Origin: Paludibacter sp.
GTDB lineage: Bacteria; Bacteroidota; Bacteroidia; Bacteroidales; Paludibacteraceae
Assembly: GCA_024710005.1 (NCBI GenBank)
Contig: JANJVQ010000014.1
Coordinates: 53,927 to 117,926, forward strand
DNA length: 64,000 nt
Direction of reading: 5' to 3'
Program-made: the position numbers and the translations under genes
The notes under the pieces: generated by a model
What the model was told of the DNA's origin: nothing
What the model saw: only the letters and a program-made list of their open reading frames with translations
Database searches by the model: none
Part shown: positions 46,179 to 55,079 of the stretch, in pieces
How the letters are laid out: each line of letters begins with the position of its first letter
How positions within the stretch are numbered: the stretch's first letter is position 1

Positions 46179-46287
46179 GTCTCCGGTCGCCAGTCTCCAG
46201 ACTCCGGACATTAGTATGATTTAAACTATTAAACTATTAAACACTTAAACTAACCACTGTCATTGCGAGCGCAGCGAAGCAACCCCC
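46179..46287. repeat. GTCTCCA heptads and a CGTCATTGCG-family element between ftsX and DUF3098
   Basis: Four heptads at 46179-46206 (GTCTCCG, GTCGCCA, GTCTCCA, GACTCCG). Then a CATTGCGAGCGCAGCGAAGC element at 46261-46280, with flanking AACCCCC. Between them is AT-rich DNA with a repeated AAACTATTAAAC word. Confidence 0.85.
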
Positions 46288-46313
46288 ATGAACCTTCACT
46301 TAGTTGCTATCCA

Positions 46314-47192
46314 CTAAACAAAATACATATCATTCGTCTGCATGCGCAGATACCTCCCAACTGCCGAATAGGACGATAAGGCTGTTAACACGATGCCCAG
46401 TATGATGACAATTCCTGATACCTCGATTAATGTGGTGGTATGCAGGGTAAATAAGTTAAGTCCGATGTTATTTCTGATATACAGCAACATAATCCCGAGC
46501 ATACCCAGCGAAATGAGTGAGGCCAGAAATCCGTTGGTCATTCCCCTGATGATGTAGGGTTTACGGATAAACCAGGGCGTGGCGCCTACTAATTTCATGG
46601 TGTTAATCAGGAACCGGTTGGCATAGATTGACACCCGTATCGTATTGTTCATCAGCGTGATTGAAATCAGCATCAACAAAGTGGCAACAGCCAGCAGGAT
46701 AAAACTGATGCGGGCGATGTTGTCATTCACCATGTTTACAATATCCTTCTGATAAGCTATCCGGTTAATTCCTTCGAAAACTTTCAATTTTGATTCTATC
46801 ACATCCACGCTGTCTTTGTTAGCATAATCTGCTTTCAGTTTGATTTCGAAAGAAGCCATCAGCGGGTTATATCCTAAGTATTTCTCCGGATCATCGCCCA
46901 TCGTCTTGATATGTTCTTTCAGTGCATCTTCTTTGGATATGAAATCAACGGATTTTACAAATTTGGACTTTTCCAGGTATTGATGAATCCTTGTTGTGCC
47001 CGATGCCGTGATGTTTTCGTTCAGAACCACCGATAAACTGATGTTCTCCCTGATTTGTGTCCCCAAATCACGTGCTACAAAAAGCAGTAACGAAACCAGT
47101 CCGATTAAAAACAAGACCAGCGACATGCTGATGGTGGACGTGAAGTGTACGTTACCGACACGATATTTACCTTTTTTACTTTCGTCGTTCAT
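46314..47192 (-). CDS. ftsX: Cell-division ABC transporter permease FtsX
   Basis: 292 residues: a first membrane segment (about 22-42), an extracytoplasmic domain (about 45-160, with SVVLNENITASGT and KFVKSVDFISKEDAL), then three membrane segments at about 165-190, 215-240 and 260-282 in the FtsX/MacB permease layout. With FtsE it links septal peptidoglycan hydrolysis to division. ftsE is not in the window. Confidence 0.92.
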   Translation of the reverse strand: MNDESKKGKYRVGNVHFTSTISMSLVLFLIGLVSLLLFVARDLGTQIRENISLSVVLNENITASGTTRIHQYLEKSKFVKSVDFISKEDALKEHIKTMGDDPEKYLGYNPLMASFEIKLKADYANKDSVDVIESKLKVFEGINRIAYQKDIVNMVNDNIARISFILLAVATLLMLISITLMNNTIRVSIYANRFLINTMKLVGATPWFIRKPYIIRGMTNGFLASLISLGMLGIMLLYIRNNIGLNLFTLHTTTLIEVSGIVIILGIVLTALSSYSAVGRYLRMQTNDMYFV

Positions 47193-47255
47193 AGATATTT
47201 AAATTAACTTTTTATTAGTCAGGATTTACAGGCTTTTAATACGAGTAAATGCTGT

Positions 47256-49745
47256 TTATTTATTTAGCTCCTTTTTCTTCCGGATGAAAAACCACACGAT
47301 GCATGCAATCAGCAGCAGAGAAGAAATCAACGCGATTGTGTTACCGGTACTATATGTTTTGGGTTCGAATTTGAACTCAATCTGGTAATTACCGGCTTTC
47401 AACTGCATGGCCCGAAGCAGATAGTTTACCCTGAAGTAAGGTGCTTCTTCTCCGTTGATATAGGCATTCCATCCTTTGTCGTAGAAAATCTCCGAAAAAA
47501 CAGCAACCTGATCGGTTTGAGCGCTGAAATCGTACACTAAGTGATTGGGTTTGTATGATTTCAATCGGATATAATCGGTTTCAACCGGATTGCCGGCTGT
47601 TAGTTTTTCCGGCATCACCGCTTTGTCGATTACCAGTTCTGTTTTGGTGTTTATTTTACCCAGCAGCAACATTTCTTCATCCGCATTCTTTGCTTCCACA
47701 ATCTTGTTCACGAACCAGGCATTGCCGTTGGCATAGGGATTCAGTAGCGGCTGACTGTTCGGGTCCATGATGATGTATTTCATATTCAGCATGTTCAGTA
47801 CGCCCAGTTGCTGCGCGAGCGAGTCGAATTGTTCATAGGAACGGACGGTGTAAAATTGCTGAATTTCATTGGTAAGATGCAGATTGATAAGCTCCTGATA
47901 GCGACGTAATTTAGCCGCATTGTATCCTCCGATGTTTTTGTGGAAGTAGGATGGAGACGCATCGTTGAAGATGTTGACAGTCAGATTCAGTACGCGGAAC
48001 TCACTCTTATCCTGCATGATAAATTTATCTGCCTCTGTTGGTTTGATTAGGTTGCTGATATTACGTTTGCGACCAAAATTCTCATCGTTCAGGTAACGCT
48101 TGGCTACCGGCACTAAGTCAACGAGCATGAGGACTCCCATGGCCCCAATGACTAAGTTTTGTTTCAGTTTATCTTTCAGGAAAAACCAGATTAGCGTGGC
48201 GGCGGCTACGATGAATAAGAGCGAGCGAAATGCGTCACCCTGCAACATGGCTTTCCGGTCGGCTGGCAGCGTTTCTGCCAGAAATGAGAAATCGGCCTGA
48301 TAAGCATTGGAGAACTGACTCGCGATGTGAGCATCCATCTCAGAAGTAAAATTACCTGCCAATGAAGGAATCAAAGCAAATAACAATGAGATGCCACCCG
48401 TGATGGCTGTGCTGATTAATAGCGGTTTGACAAATTTCTTTTTGTCAGCTTGCGCGTTCAGTACTTCTTTAAGCGCCAGCATGGCAATCAGGGTAATGCC
48501 AAATCCGGCTGCCACTAAGGTCATTGACACCGTGCGGAATTTATTGTAAAGTGGCACATAATCGATGAAGATGTCTGTCAGCCACTGGAAGTTTTTTCCC
48601 CAGGAAAGCATGACGGTAAGGATAATCATCGGAACTAACCACCAGAGCAGTCTTTTATCTAAGACGAATAACCCGAATACGAACAAGAGCATGACGATTG
48701 CACCCAGATAAACGGGTCCCGATGTGCCGGGCTGTGTGCCCCAATAGGTGCTGAAACGCAGTCCGTCCATTATTTTTTCGATGTTACCACGTCCGAATGT
48801 TTCGGCAATTCGTTCGGCAGTGTGACTGTCTTCGCCCAGTTTGCTACTGCTGGCGCCACCCATGTAGTTGGGTATCAGCAATGTCATTGTTTCGTCTACG
48901 CCATAACTCCACTGGGTGATGTAGTCGCGGTTTAATCCTTCCTGCGAACTTTGGGTGTCGATGGTGAGTCCGTTCGATTCACCCCGCATGGTGTATTTGG
49001 TGTATTCGCTGGTGGTCAGCAGCGAAGTCGCGTTCATGCCTACAGCAAGGAGGGCTGCTGCAATAGCCAGTCCGGCCGATTGAAGAAATGATTTTATTTG
49101 CTTTTCGCGGATGCTGTAAATCAATTCCACAACACCAAAGAATAAAACGATGATCAGGGCATAATAAAGAATCTGAATGTGATTGGCACGGATGCCCAGA
49201 CTCAGGAAAAAGGCAGTCAGGATACTCCCGGCGACTTTATTTCGTCTGAAAGTCAGGTAGATACTACCCAGTATCGGGGCCATGTAAGCGATTGCAATCG
49301 CCTTGGTGTTGTGTCCGGCGCCAATGATAATCAGGTTGTAGGAAGCAAAAGTGAAGGCAATCGAACCGACAATGGCGAGCCATGGATTCACTTTGAAATT
49401 CAGCATCAGGATGTAGAACCCGATGAAATACAGAATCAGGAAGAAAACAGTGATTGGAAATACCTTCAGCACATCTTCCACATACTTGATGAGGTTGTTG
49501 GGCTGCTGCATGGTAATCATATAAGCCGGCATACCGCCGAACATTGAGTTGGTCCAAAGCGTTACATCGTCGTGTTTTTCATTATAATCGAGTGTTTCCT
49601 TTGCCATGCACATCCAGCTTTCGGAGTCGTGACCGAGCAACTGCTTGCCTTCGAGCACCGGCTTCATGTATATGAATGAGATTATTATGAATAAACTAAC
49701 AGCAATAAGGTGGGGCGTTATTTTTTGAAGCAGTGTTTTTTGCAT
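47256..49745 (-). CDS. YfhO-family multi-pass membrane protein
   Basis: 829 residues with about a dozen membrane segments. The N-terminus has the YfhO pattern: MKPVLEGKQLLGHDSESWMC, NSMFGGMPAYM, then SIAFTFASYNLIIIGAGHNTK. The C-terminal soluble part contains YDFSAQTDQVAVFSEIFYDK and GWNAYINGEEAPYFRVNYLL, the domain that precedes the last helix in this family. YfhO proteins are GT-C-like and, in Gram-positives, add sugars to teichoic acids. The acceptor here is unknown. Confidence 0.85.
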   Translation of the reverse strand: MQKTLLQKITPHLIAVSLFIIISFIYMKPVLEGKQLLGHDSESWMCMAKETLDYNEKHDDVTLWTNSMFGGMPAYMITMQQPNNLIKYVEDVLKVFPITVFFLILYFIGFYILMLNFKVNPWLAIVGSIAFTFASYNLIIIGAGHNTKAIAIAYMAPILGSIYLTFRRNKVAGSILTAFFLSLGIRANHIQILYYALIIVLFFGVVELIYSIREKQIKSFLQSAGLAIAAALLAVGMNATSLLTTSEYTKYTMRGESNGLTIDTQSSQEGLNRDYITQWSYGVDETMTLLIPNYMGGASSSKLGEDSHTAERIAETFGRGNIEKIMDGLRFSTYWGTQPGTSGPVYLGAIVMLLFVFGLFVLDKRLLWWLVPMIILTVMLSWGKNFQWLTDIFIDYVPLYNKFRTVSMTLVAAGFGITLIAMLALKEVLNAQADKKKFVKPLLISTAITGGISLLFALIPSLAGNFTSEMDAHIASQFSNAYQADFSFLAETLPADRKAMLQGDAFRSLLFIVAAATLIWFFLKDKLKQNLVIGAMGVLMLVDLVPVAKRYLNDENFGRKRNISNLIKPTEADKFIMQDKSEFRVLNLTVNIFNDASPSYFHKNIGGYNAAKLRRYQELINLHLTNEIQQFYTVRSYEQFDSLAQQLGVLNMLNMKYIIMDPNSQPLLNPYANGNAWFVNKIVEAKNADEEMLLLGKINTKTELVIDKAVMPEKLTAGNPVETDYIRLKSYKPNHLVYDFSAQTDQVAVFSEIFYDKGWNAYINGEEAPYFRVNYLLRAMQLKAGNYQIEFKFEPKTYSTGNTIALISSLLLIACIVWFFIRKKKELNK

Positions 49746-49789
49746 ACGTCAATATTTTATTTTTAAAGCAGATTTCGGGAAAAATCGTA

Positions 49790-49797
49790 CAAAAATA
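49790..49797 (-). promoter_or_regulatory. -7 element of the YfhO-family gene
   Basis: TATTTTTG on the minus strand, 45 bp upstream of the ATG. It matches TAnnTTTG; the -33 element is not clear. Confidence 0.4.
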
Positions 49798-49911
49798 CAT
49801 TATTTTTTCTCAGTTTTCGTCAGTTTAAAGGTTAAATATCAAAAAAACATCGCATTGGGTTATCCCGGATCAGGGCTTGCATGTCCGGATTAATTTCTGC
49901 AAAAAAATTCT

Positions 49912-49975
49912 TACTTTTGCAAATCATGAATAAAATGAACCTAAACCTGTCAGGTTTCAAAAACCTGACAGGTTT
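49912..49975 (+). promoter_or_regulatory. sufS promoter core and 5'-leader hairpin
   Basis: TACTTTTG at 49912-49919 is an exact -7 match. In the leader, AAACCTGTCAGGTTT (49943-49957) and AAACCTGACAGGTTT (49961-49975) form a perfect 15-bp stem with a 3-base loop, ending 16 bp before the ATG. Such AACCTGTCAGGTT hairpins are a common dispersed repeat in this phylum, but here it lies inside the expected mRNA leader and could affect translation of sufS. Confidence 0.7.
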
Positions 49976-49991
49976 TAATGAACTTCAATAA

Positions 49992-51221
49992 ATGAAATTA
50001 AACAGTCAGATCATACAAAACATACGGGCCGATTTTCCAATTCTGGAAGAAAAGATTTACGGCAAACCTTTGATTTATTTCGATAACGGAGCCACCACAC
50101 AGAAACCGCTTTGTGTGCTTGAGAAAATAGAATATGCCTATAAGCATCTGAATGCCAATATACACCGGGGGGTTCATTACCTGAGTCAGAAAGCCACGGA
50201 GGCGCATGAAGAAGCGAGAAGCACAATCGCGGGTTTTCTGGGTGCGACGAAACGCGAAGAGATTATTTTTACGCGGGGCACTACCGAAGCGATTAACCTG
50301 ATTGCCTTTTCTTTCGGCGAAGCATTTTGTCAGGAAGGCGATGAAATAATCGTTTCCGTGATGGAACATCATTCCAATATTGTTCCCTGGCAAATGTTGT
50401 GTGAGCGCAAAAAAATGCAATTGCGTGTCGTTCCTATGCATGAAAACGGGGAATTGCAAATTGATGCTTTCCGTAAATTGCTGAATGAAAAGACTAAGTT
50501 GGTGTCGGTAACCCATGTTTCGAATGTGTTGGGGACTGTCAATCCGGTTGATGAAATGATCCGGATATCACATGAAATGAATGTGCCGGTTTTAATTGAC
50601 GGGGCTCAGGCGGTACCGCATATTCCGGTTAATGTGCAGGAGATGGATGCTGATTTTTATGTCTTCTCGGGACATAAGATTTACGGTCCGACCGGCATCG
50701 GGGTGTTGTATGGAAAAGAAAAATGGCTGAATGCATTGCCGCCCTATCAGGGTGGGGGGGAGATGATTGAAAAGGTAAGTTTTGAAAAAACAACCTACAA
50801 TGTGTTGCCTTTCAAATTTGAAGCCGGGACGCCTGATTATATCGGTTCGACGGCATTGGCAGAAGCGTTACGCTATATCAACAACATCGGATTGGAAAAT
50901 ATTGCTGCTTACGAACACGAATTAACAGCTTATGCAACTGAACAACTTTCCACGATCGATGGCATTCGTTTTATTGGAACTGCTGCGGAAAAAAGTGCAG
51001 TGATTTCATTTTTAGTCGGGAGTATTCACCCTTACGACATCGGCATGCTACTCGATAAATTAGGCATCGCGGTGCGCACCGGTCATCATTGCGCCCAACC
51101 TTTGATGGATTCGCTGGATATCCCGGGAACGGTTCGTGCTTCTTTTTCGTTCTACAATACCAAAGAAGAAATTGATGTTTTTGTCGCGGCGCTGAAGCGG
51201 GTGGTGGGGATGTTAAGTTAG
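49992..51221 (+). CDS. sufS: Cysteine desulfurase SufS
   Basis: 409 residues, group II class V aminotransferase: RADFPILEEKIYGKPLIYFDNGATTQKP at the start, FTRGTTEAINLIA, the PLP lysine in FSGHKIYGPTGIG, the conserved GGGEMIEKV, and the active-site cysteine in RTGHHCAQPLMD. It takes sulfur from cysteine as a persulfide for Fe-S cluster assembly. sufE follows on the same strand; sufBCD are not here. Confidence 0.96.
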   Translation: MKLNSQIIQNIRADFPILEEKIYGKPLIYFDNGATTQKPLCVLEKIEYAYKHLNANIHRGVHYLSQKATEAHEEARSTIAGFLGATKREEIIFTRGTTEAINLIAFSFGEAFCQEGDEIIVSVMEHHSNIVPWQMLCERKKMQLRVVPMHENGELQIDAFRKLLNEKTKLVSVTHVSNVLGTVNPVDEMIRISHEMNVPVLIDGAQAVPHIPVNVQEMDADFYVFSGHKIYGPTGIGVLYGKEKWLNALPPYQGGGEMIEKVSFEKTTYNVLPFKFEAGTPDYIGSTALAEALRYINNIGLENIAAYEHELTAYATEQLSTIDGIRFIGTAAEKSAVISFLVGSIHPYDIGMLLDKLGIAVRTGHHCAQPLMDSLDIPGTVRASFSFYNTKEEIDVFVAALKRVVGMLS

Positions 51222-51326
51222 CGGAAAGCGGAAAGCGGAGAACGGGTCAGGAGGTTGCTTCGCTACGCTCGCAATGACGGTGGAGAGTGGGTCAGGAGGT
51301 TGCTTCGCTTCGCTCGCAATGACGGT
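51221..51326. repeat. Heptads and two CGTCATTGCG-family elements between sufS and sufE
   Basis: Three heptads (two GCGGAAA, one GCGGAGA) begin at the last base of the sufS stop codon. A ~53-bp unit then occurs twice (GGTCAGGAGGTTGCTTCGCT...CGCAATGACGGT, about 51245-51283 and 51292-51326). The two copies differ at one position in TTCGCTACG/TTCGCTTCG. Confidence 0.85.
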
Positions 51327-51355
51327 TAATGGTTTAAAAATTTAAAAATTAGAAT

Positions 51356-51784
51356 ATGTTATCAATCAACCAGGTACAGGATGAAATAATAGAAGATTTT
51401 GCACAGTTCGATGATTGGATGGACAAATACGCCCTCTTAATCGATTTGGGTAATGGTTTGGAACCAATAAATGATCAGTATAAAGTTCCTCAGAATATAA
51501 TCGAAGGTTGTCAGAGTCGGGTTTGGCTAACCGCGGAACTGGATGGAGAAGGGAAAATAACCTATAAAGCAGAAAGCGATGCCATTCTGGTAAAAGGTAT
51601 CGTTGCTTTGTTGTTGCGCGTGTTCTCTGGTCGGACTCCCGATGAAATTCTGAACGCAGATTTGTATTTTGTTGAGAAAATAGGCCTGCGCGAACACCTT
51701 TCACCTACCCGTTCCAATGGCTTGCTGGCCATGATCAAGCAGATAAAGCTGTACGCGCTGGCTTATAAATCGAAAATGGGATAA
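51356..51784 (+). CDS. sufE: Sulfur acceptor SufE
   Basis: 142 residues: IIEDFAQFDDWMDKYALLIDLG, KVPQNIIEGCQSRVWL with the persulfide-accepting C52, then GIVALLLRVFSGRTPDEIL and a Pro-Thr-Arg-Ser-Asn-Gly loop (LSPTRSNGL). It takes sulfur from SufS and passes it to SufBCD. It faces the RRM gene tail-to-tail with no gap. Confidence 0.95.
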   Translation: MLSINQVQDEIIEDFAQFDDWMDKYALLIDLGNGLEPINDQYKVPQNIIEGCQSRVWLTAELDGEGKITYKAESDAILVKGIVALLLRVFSGRTPDEILNADLYFVEKIGLREHLSPTRSNGLLAMIKQIKLYALAYKSKMG

Positions 51785-52093
51785 TTAATATCTTCTTCTG
51801 TTGTAACCGCCACCACCGTTACCACCACGGTTGTTGTAGTCGCTTCTTTCGGTTTTCGGACGGGCAACATTAACTGTAATAGTTTTGCCTTCAAAGTCAG
51901 TGTTGTTCAATTCGTCAATGGCTTTCTGACCTTCAGCGTCATTTGGCATTTCTACGAAACCGAAACCTCTTGACCTACCGGTTTCTCTGTCGGTGATTAC
52001 GTTTGCAGATGTAACTTCTCCATAACCTGCGAATAAATTCTGTAAGCTATCAGCACTGGTTCCGTAGCTTAAATTTGATACATAAATGTTCAT
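51785..52093 (-). CDS. RRM-type RNA-binding protein
   Basis: 102 residues: one RNA-recognition motif with RNP2 (IYVSNL, residues 3-8) and RNP1 (RGFGFVEM, about 42-49), and a Gly/Asn/Arg-rich tail (NNRGGNGGGGYNRRRY). Such small RRM proteins act as RNA chaperones and are typically cold-induced. It is downstream of the cold-shock gene on the same strand. Confidence 0.95.
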   Translation of the reverse strand: MNIYVSNLSYGTSADSLQNLFAGYGEVTSANVITDRETGRSRGFGFVEMPNDAEGQKAIDELNNTDFEGKTITVNVARPKTERSDYNNRGGNGGGGYNRRRY

Positions 52094-52125
52094 TTGTTTG
52101 TTTTTAAATTGTGAAATATTGATTG

Positions 52126-52566
52126 TTAGTCTTTTACCTGTGTTATGTTGACCGCGTTCATACCTTTCTGTCCGCGTTCAGTTTGAAATGTCACGATATG
52201 TCCTTCAGTAATATCAGCCGGTGCTGCACTGATGTGAAAGAAGTATTTCTCAACACTGTTGATGTCTTTAATAAAACCATATCCTTTTTCCGAGTTGAAA
52301 TGTTCAACTCTTCCTCTCATCAGCACTTCTTCCTGATCTTCTTTTTTAGGTGTTGAAACAGAGATGTTCGCCACATCAATTTTTTGTTTCTTTCCCGGAT
52401 CGGGCGGGGTGGTTGTGATATTCCCGTTTTCATCTACATAAGCGATCATGTCGTCAAAGGAAGAACTTCCGCCACTGGCTTTGCGCTCCTCTTTACGTTT
52501 CTGTTTTTCGAGTTTTTTACCCTGCTTTTTCTTTTCTAATTCTTTTTTGTTGTACGAAATTGCCAT
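52126..52566 (-). CDS. Cold-shock-domain protein with a Lys-rich N-terminal extension
   Basis: 146 residues. The N-terminal ~40 are Lys/Glu-rich (ELEKKKQGKKLEKQKRKEER), then an acidic-neutral linker, and the cold-shock domain fills about 80-146: GRVEHFNSEKGYGFIKD (RNP1-like GYGFI) and YFFHIS (RNP2-like FFHIS). It binds single-stranded RNA. It is the middle gene of an RNA-chaperone cluster. Confidence 0.93.
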   Translation of the reverse strand: MAISYNKKELEKKKQGKKLEKQKRKEERKASGGSSSFDDMIAYVDENGNITTTPPDPGKKQKIDVANISVSTPKKEDQEEVLMRGRVEHFNSEKGYGFIKDINSVEKYFFHISAAPADITEGHIVTFQTERGQKGMNAVNITQVKD

Positions 52567-52589
52567 TCAATTAATAATTTATGAGTTCT

Positions 52590-53714
52590 TTATGCCGATA
52601 TAGATACCGGCTGTAGTTTTTTTCCTGTTAGTTTTTGTATGTCCCGAATCATCATCGATTCCTCGGGAGAACAAAATGTCAGCGCCGTGCCATTGTTACC
52701 GGCCCGCCCGGTTCTGCCGATCCGGTGAACATAGGTTTCAGCAACATCGGGCAAATCGTAATTGATAACCATTTCCAGGTTCGAGATGTCGATTCCCCTG
52801 GCTGCAATGTCGGTTGCAATGATCACCCGGGTTTTCCCTGCTTTGAAATTGCTGAGTGCCCGTTGGCGTGCGCCCTGGGTTTTGTTGCCGTGGATTGCTT
52901 CGCAGTGAATGCCTTTTTTATTTAAAATCCTGACGATTTTGTCGGCTCCATGTTTGGTACGGGAGAATACAAGCACTGATTTTTCTTCATCCTGTTTCAA
53001 AACAGAGAAGAGCAAGTCGCCTTTGTTTATTTTCTCCACCAGATACAATCGCTGATCGATGGCATCAACAACCGAAGAAGCTGGTGCTACTTCAACCCTG
53101 ACAGGCTGATTCAAAATTGATTTGGATAGCGTTGCTATGGCAACCGGCATGGTAGCTGAAAAACAAAGTGTTTGTCTTTGTTTGGGTAACAGGGGTAACA
53201 GACGTTTAATGTCGTGTATAAATCCCATGTCTAACATACGGTCTGCCTCGTCGAGTACAAAATGCTTTATGTGATCAAGTTTGATGTGTTGCTGACTGAT
53301 GAGGTCGAGTAAGCGACCCGGAGTTGCAATCAGGATGTCGGTACCCTTTTTTAGTTCGTCAACCTGTGGGCGTTGGTTTACTCCACCGAAAATTACCGTG
53401 TTCCGTAAACCGGTGAATTTGGCGTAGTCGGTGAAACATTCGTCGATTTGTATTGCGAGTTCCCTGGTAGGAGTAAGTATCAATGCCCTGATTTCCCGTT
53501 TCCTGCTTGTCAGCATGGGCTTGTCGAGCTGTTGGATGATGGGAATGGCAAATGCAGCTGTTTTACCGGTGCCTGTTTGGGCGATTCCCAGTAAGTCTTT
53601 TCCGTTGAGTACAACAGAAATGGCTTGTTCCTGGATCGGTGTGGGCGTTTTATATTGTTTATTTGATAAAGCCTTCAATATGGGCTCTGATATGTTTAAT
53701 TCCTGAAATGTCAT
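52590..53714 (-). CDS. DEAD-box ATP-dependent RNA helicase (RhlE-like)
   Basis: 374 residues from the Met at 53714 (MTFQELNISEPILKAL). The open frame to 53777 has no family similarity and lies inside the predicted leader. Motifs in order: Q-motif (TPTPIQEQAI), AQTGTGKTA, PTRELA, TPGRLLD, DEAD, SAT, and HRIGRTGR. The short C-terminus suits RhlE/SrmB-type helicases. It heads the run helicase, cold-shock protein, RRM protein, a set that would unwind RNA in the cold. Confidence 0.95.
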   Translation of the reverse strand: MTFQELNISEPILKALSNKQYKTPTPIQEQAISVVLNGKDLLGIAQTGTGKTAAFAIPIIQQLDKPMLTSRKREIRALILTPTRELAIQIDECFTDYAKFTGLRNTVIFGGVNQRPQVDELKKGTDILIATPGRLLDLISQQHIKLDHIKHFVLDEADRMLDMGFIHDIKRLLPLLPKQRQTLCFSATMPVAIATLSKSILNQPVRVEVAPASSVVDAIDQRLYLVEKINKGDLLFSVLKQDEEKSVLVFSRTKHGADKIVRILNKKGIHCEAIHGNKTQGARQRALSNFKAGKTRVIIATDIAARGIDISNLEMVINYDLPDVAETYVHRIGRTGRAGNNGTALTFCSPEESMMIRDIQKLTGKKLQPVSISA

Positions 53715-53900
53715 AAATGAATTACATCTTAATTGATAAAAATGTGTTACGACAATAGTGTAATTCACTTTTCGCAACTGGTTGATGCAAACAAGAAAGC
53801 TGATGTTGATGTCGATTTTACGATGAGTAGACCTGCCGGATAGAGGGAGGACAAAGCACAGTTGAGAAAGATTTCAATACAAACTTGGTTGTTTCAGCTA

Positions 53901-53948
53901 CAAAGGTACGTAAATAAATTGTATATCAACAGAAAAAACTTATATTTA
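53901..53948. promoter_or_regulatory. Divergent promoter region of the RNA helicase and B12-sensor operons
   Basis: Minus strand: TACCTTTG (53901-53908), with GTTG at 53927-53930 in place of TTTG (spacing 18). This gives the helicase mRNA a leader of about 180 nt. Plus strand: ATTG (53918-53921), 19-bp spacer, TATATTTA (53941-53948), one base off at each element, 24 bp before the cobalamin-sensor ATG. The two promoters overlap. Confidence 0.5.
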
Positions 53949-53971
53949 CGGAAATTTTGAATTACCGGGGT

Positions 53972-54622
53972 ATGCAAACGATTACATTTGATAACGGTTT
54001 ATTCCTTGAATCTCTTTTGAAAGGCGATAGAGCATATTGCTCGGAACTGGTTAGAAATGAACTGAAAAGTAACCGTTCGGTCTTTGATGTGTATGAGCAA
54101 CTCATCAAAAAATCCATGTATGAAATTGGTGAATTATGGGAGTTTAATAAGATTAGTACCGCCACCGAACATTTGGCCTCAGCCATCATCGAGTCAATTT
54201 TAAATGAGATATATCCTGTTCTTGTAACAGAAGAGAAGGGCGACAGGTCGGTAGTGCTGGCTTGTGTTGAAAAGGAAATGCATCAGATAGGCATCAAAAT
54301 GGTGAATGATGTGTTCGAAATAAACGGATGGAGAACTTATTACCTCGGAACCAACACGCCAACACCCGCTTTAATCAATTTCACCAAAGATATTAATCCT
54401 GCTTTGCTGGCCATTTCTGTTAGTTTGTATTTTCATTTGCCCTTGCTGGAGCAAATGTTGCAGCAGATTCAGGAGGAGATGCCCGGTTTAAAAGTGTTCG
54501 TGGGCGGACAGGCATTCAGGCATGGCGGGCTGGATGTTATCGCTCAATATAAGCATGTAATCTATTTACCTGATTTAAATAGTTTGGATTATTCTCTTAA
54601 AAACATCAACGCAAATGGATAA
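53972..54622 (+). CDS. Stand-alone cobalamin-binding sensor with a CarH-type photosensor motif
   Basis: 216 residues from the ATG at 53972; a TTG five codons upstream is less likely. Residues about 5-88 are a four-helix cobalamin-cap domain (B12-binding_2) with the motif W-x9-EH (LWEFNKISTATEH: W56, E66, H67), the signature of AdoB12 photoreceptors such as CarH. Residues about 93-200 are the Rossmann B12-binding domain with E-x-H-x-x-G (H104 as lower axial ligand), SVSL, and VFVGGQAF. There is no DNA-binding domain, so output must go through another protein. It overlaps the next gene by 8 bp and heads a three-gene operon with a histidine kinase. Confidence 0.9.
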   Translation: MQTITFDNGLFLESLLKGDRAYCSELVRNELKSNRSVFDVYEQLIKKSMYEIGELWEFNKISTATEHLASAIIESILNEIYPVLVTEEKGDRSVVLACVEKEMHQIGIKMVNDVFEINGWRTYYLGTNTPTPALINFTKDINPALLAISVSLYFHLPLLEQMLQQIQEEMPGLKVFVGGQAFRHGGLDVIAQYKHVIYLPDLNSLDYSLKNINANG

Positions 54623-55076
54623 AAAAACATTATTAACCAGTGCAGGCAACTTGAAACAAGTTAGTGCTTCAGCTTATAGTGAATACAACATCAAAGGTGA
54701 TCAGTTGGTGGCGAAAATGAATGAGCTGATGTTGCAACGAGCTGATTTACATCTGTTAATCGGTGATGGTAACGAAGAAATGATGAAGGACAATCATGCC
54801 AATCACGTCCGGTTTATCGCTTCGGTGTTGAAAAACTACCATCCGGAAGTGTTGGTCGACACAATTTTGTGGGTATTCAGGGCGTACCGGAGTCATAGTT
54901 TTACGACCAATTACTGGGCGGCACAGCTGAACGCCTGGATTATCATCCTGAAAGAATCCCTTTCGGTGGATACATTCAATGAAATTTATCCCTTGTACGA
55001 ATGGATGCAAATCAACATCCCTTTATTTGTAAAACTTTCAGATCAGCAACTTTCAGCCTCAAATTCTTTACATTAA
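54615..55076 (+). CDS. Unrecognised all-helical protein between the B12 sensor and kinase genes
   Basis: 153 residues, predicted almost all helical. Striking conserved-looking points are KDNHANHVRF (H61, H64), LWVFRAYRSHSF (R89, Y91, H94), and NYWAAQLNAWI (Y100, W101, W108). I do not recognise the family with confidence. The aromatic and His pattern would suit a small cofactor-binding or globin/phycobilisome-like bundle, but this is speculation. It overlaps the cobalamin sensor by 8 bp and is 3 bp from the kinase, so the three are co-translated and probably act together. Confidence 0.8.
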   Translation: MDKKTLLTSAGNLKQVSASAYSEYNIKGDQLVAKMNELMLQRADLHLLIGDGNEEMMKDNHANHVRFIASVLKNYHPEVLVDTILWVFRAYRSHSFTTNYWAAQLNAWIIILKESLSVDTFNEIYPLYEWMQINIPLFVKLSDQQLSASNSLH

Positions 55077-55079
55077 TAT

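Noticed and set aside
49943..49975. Riboswitch in the sufS leader
   Set aside because: A single perfect hairpin with a 3-base loop and no conserved ligand-binding core; it matches a dispersed repeat.
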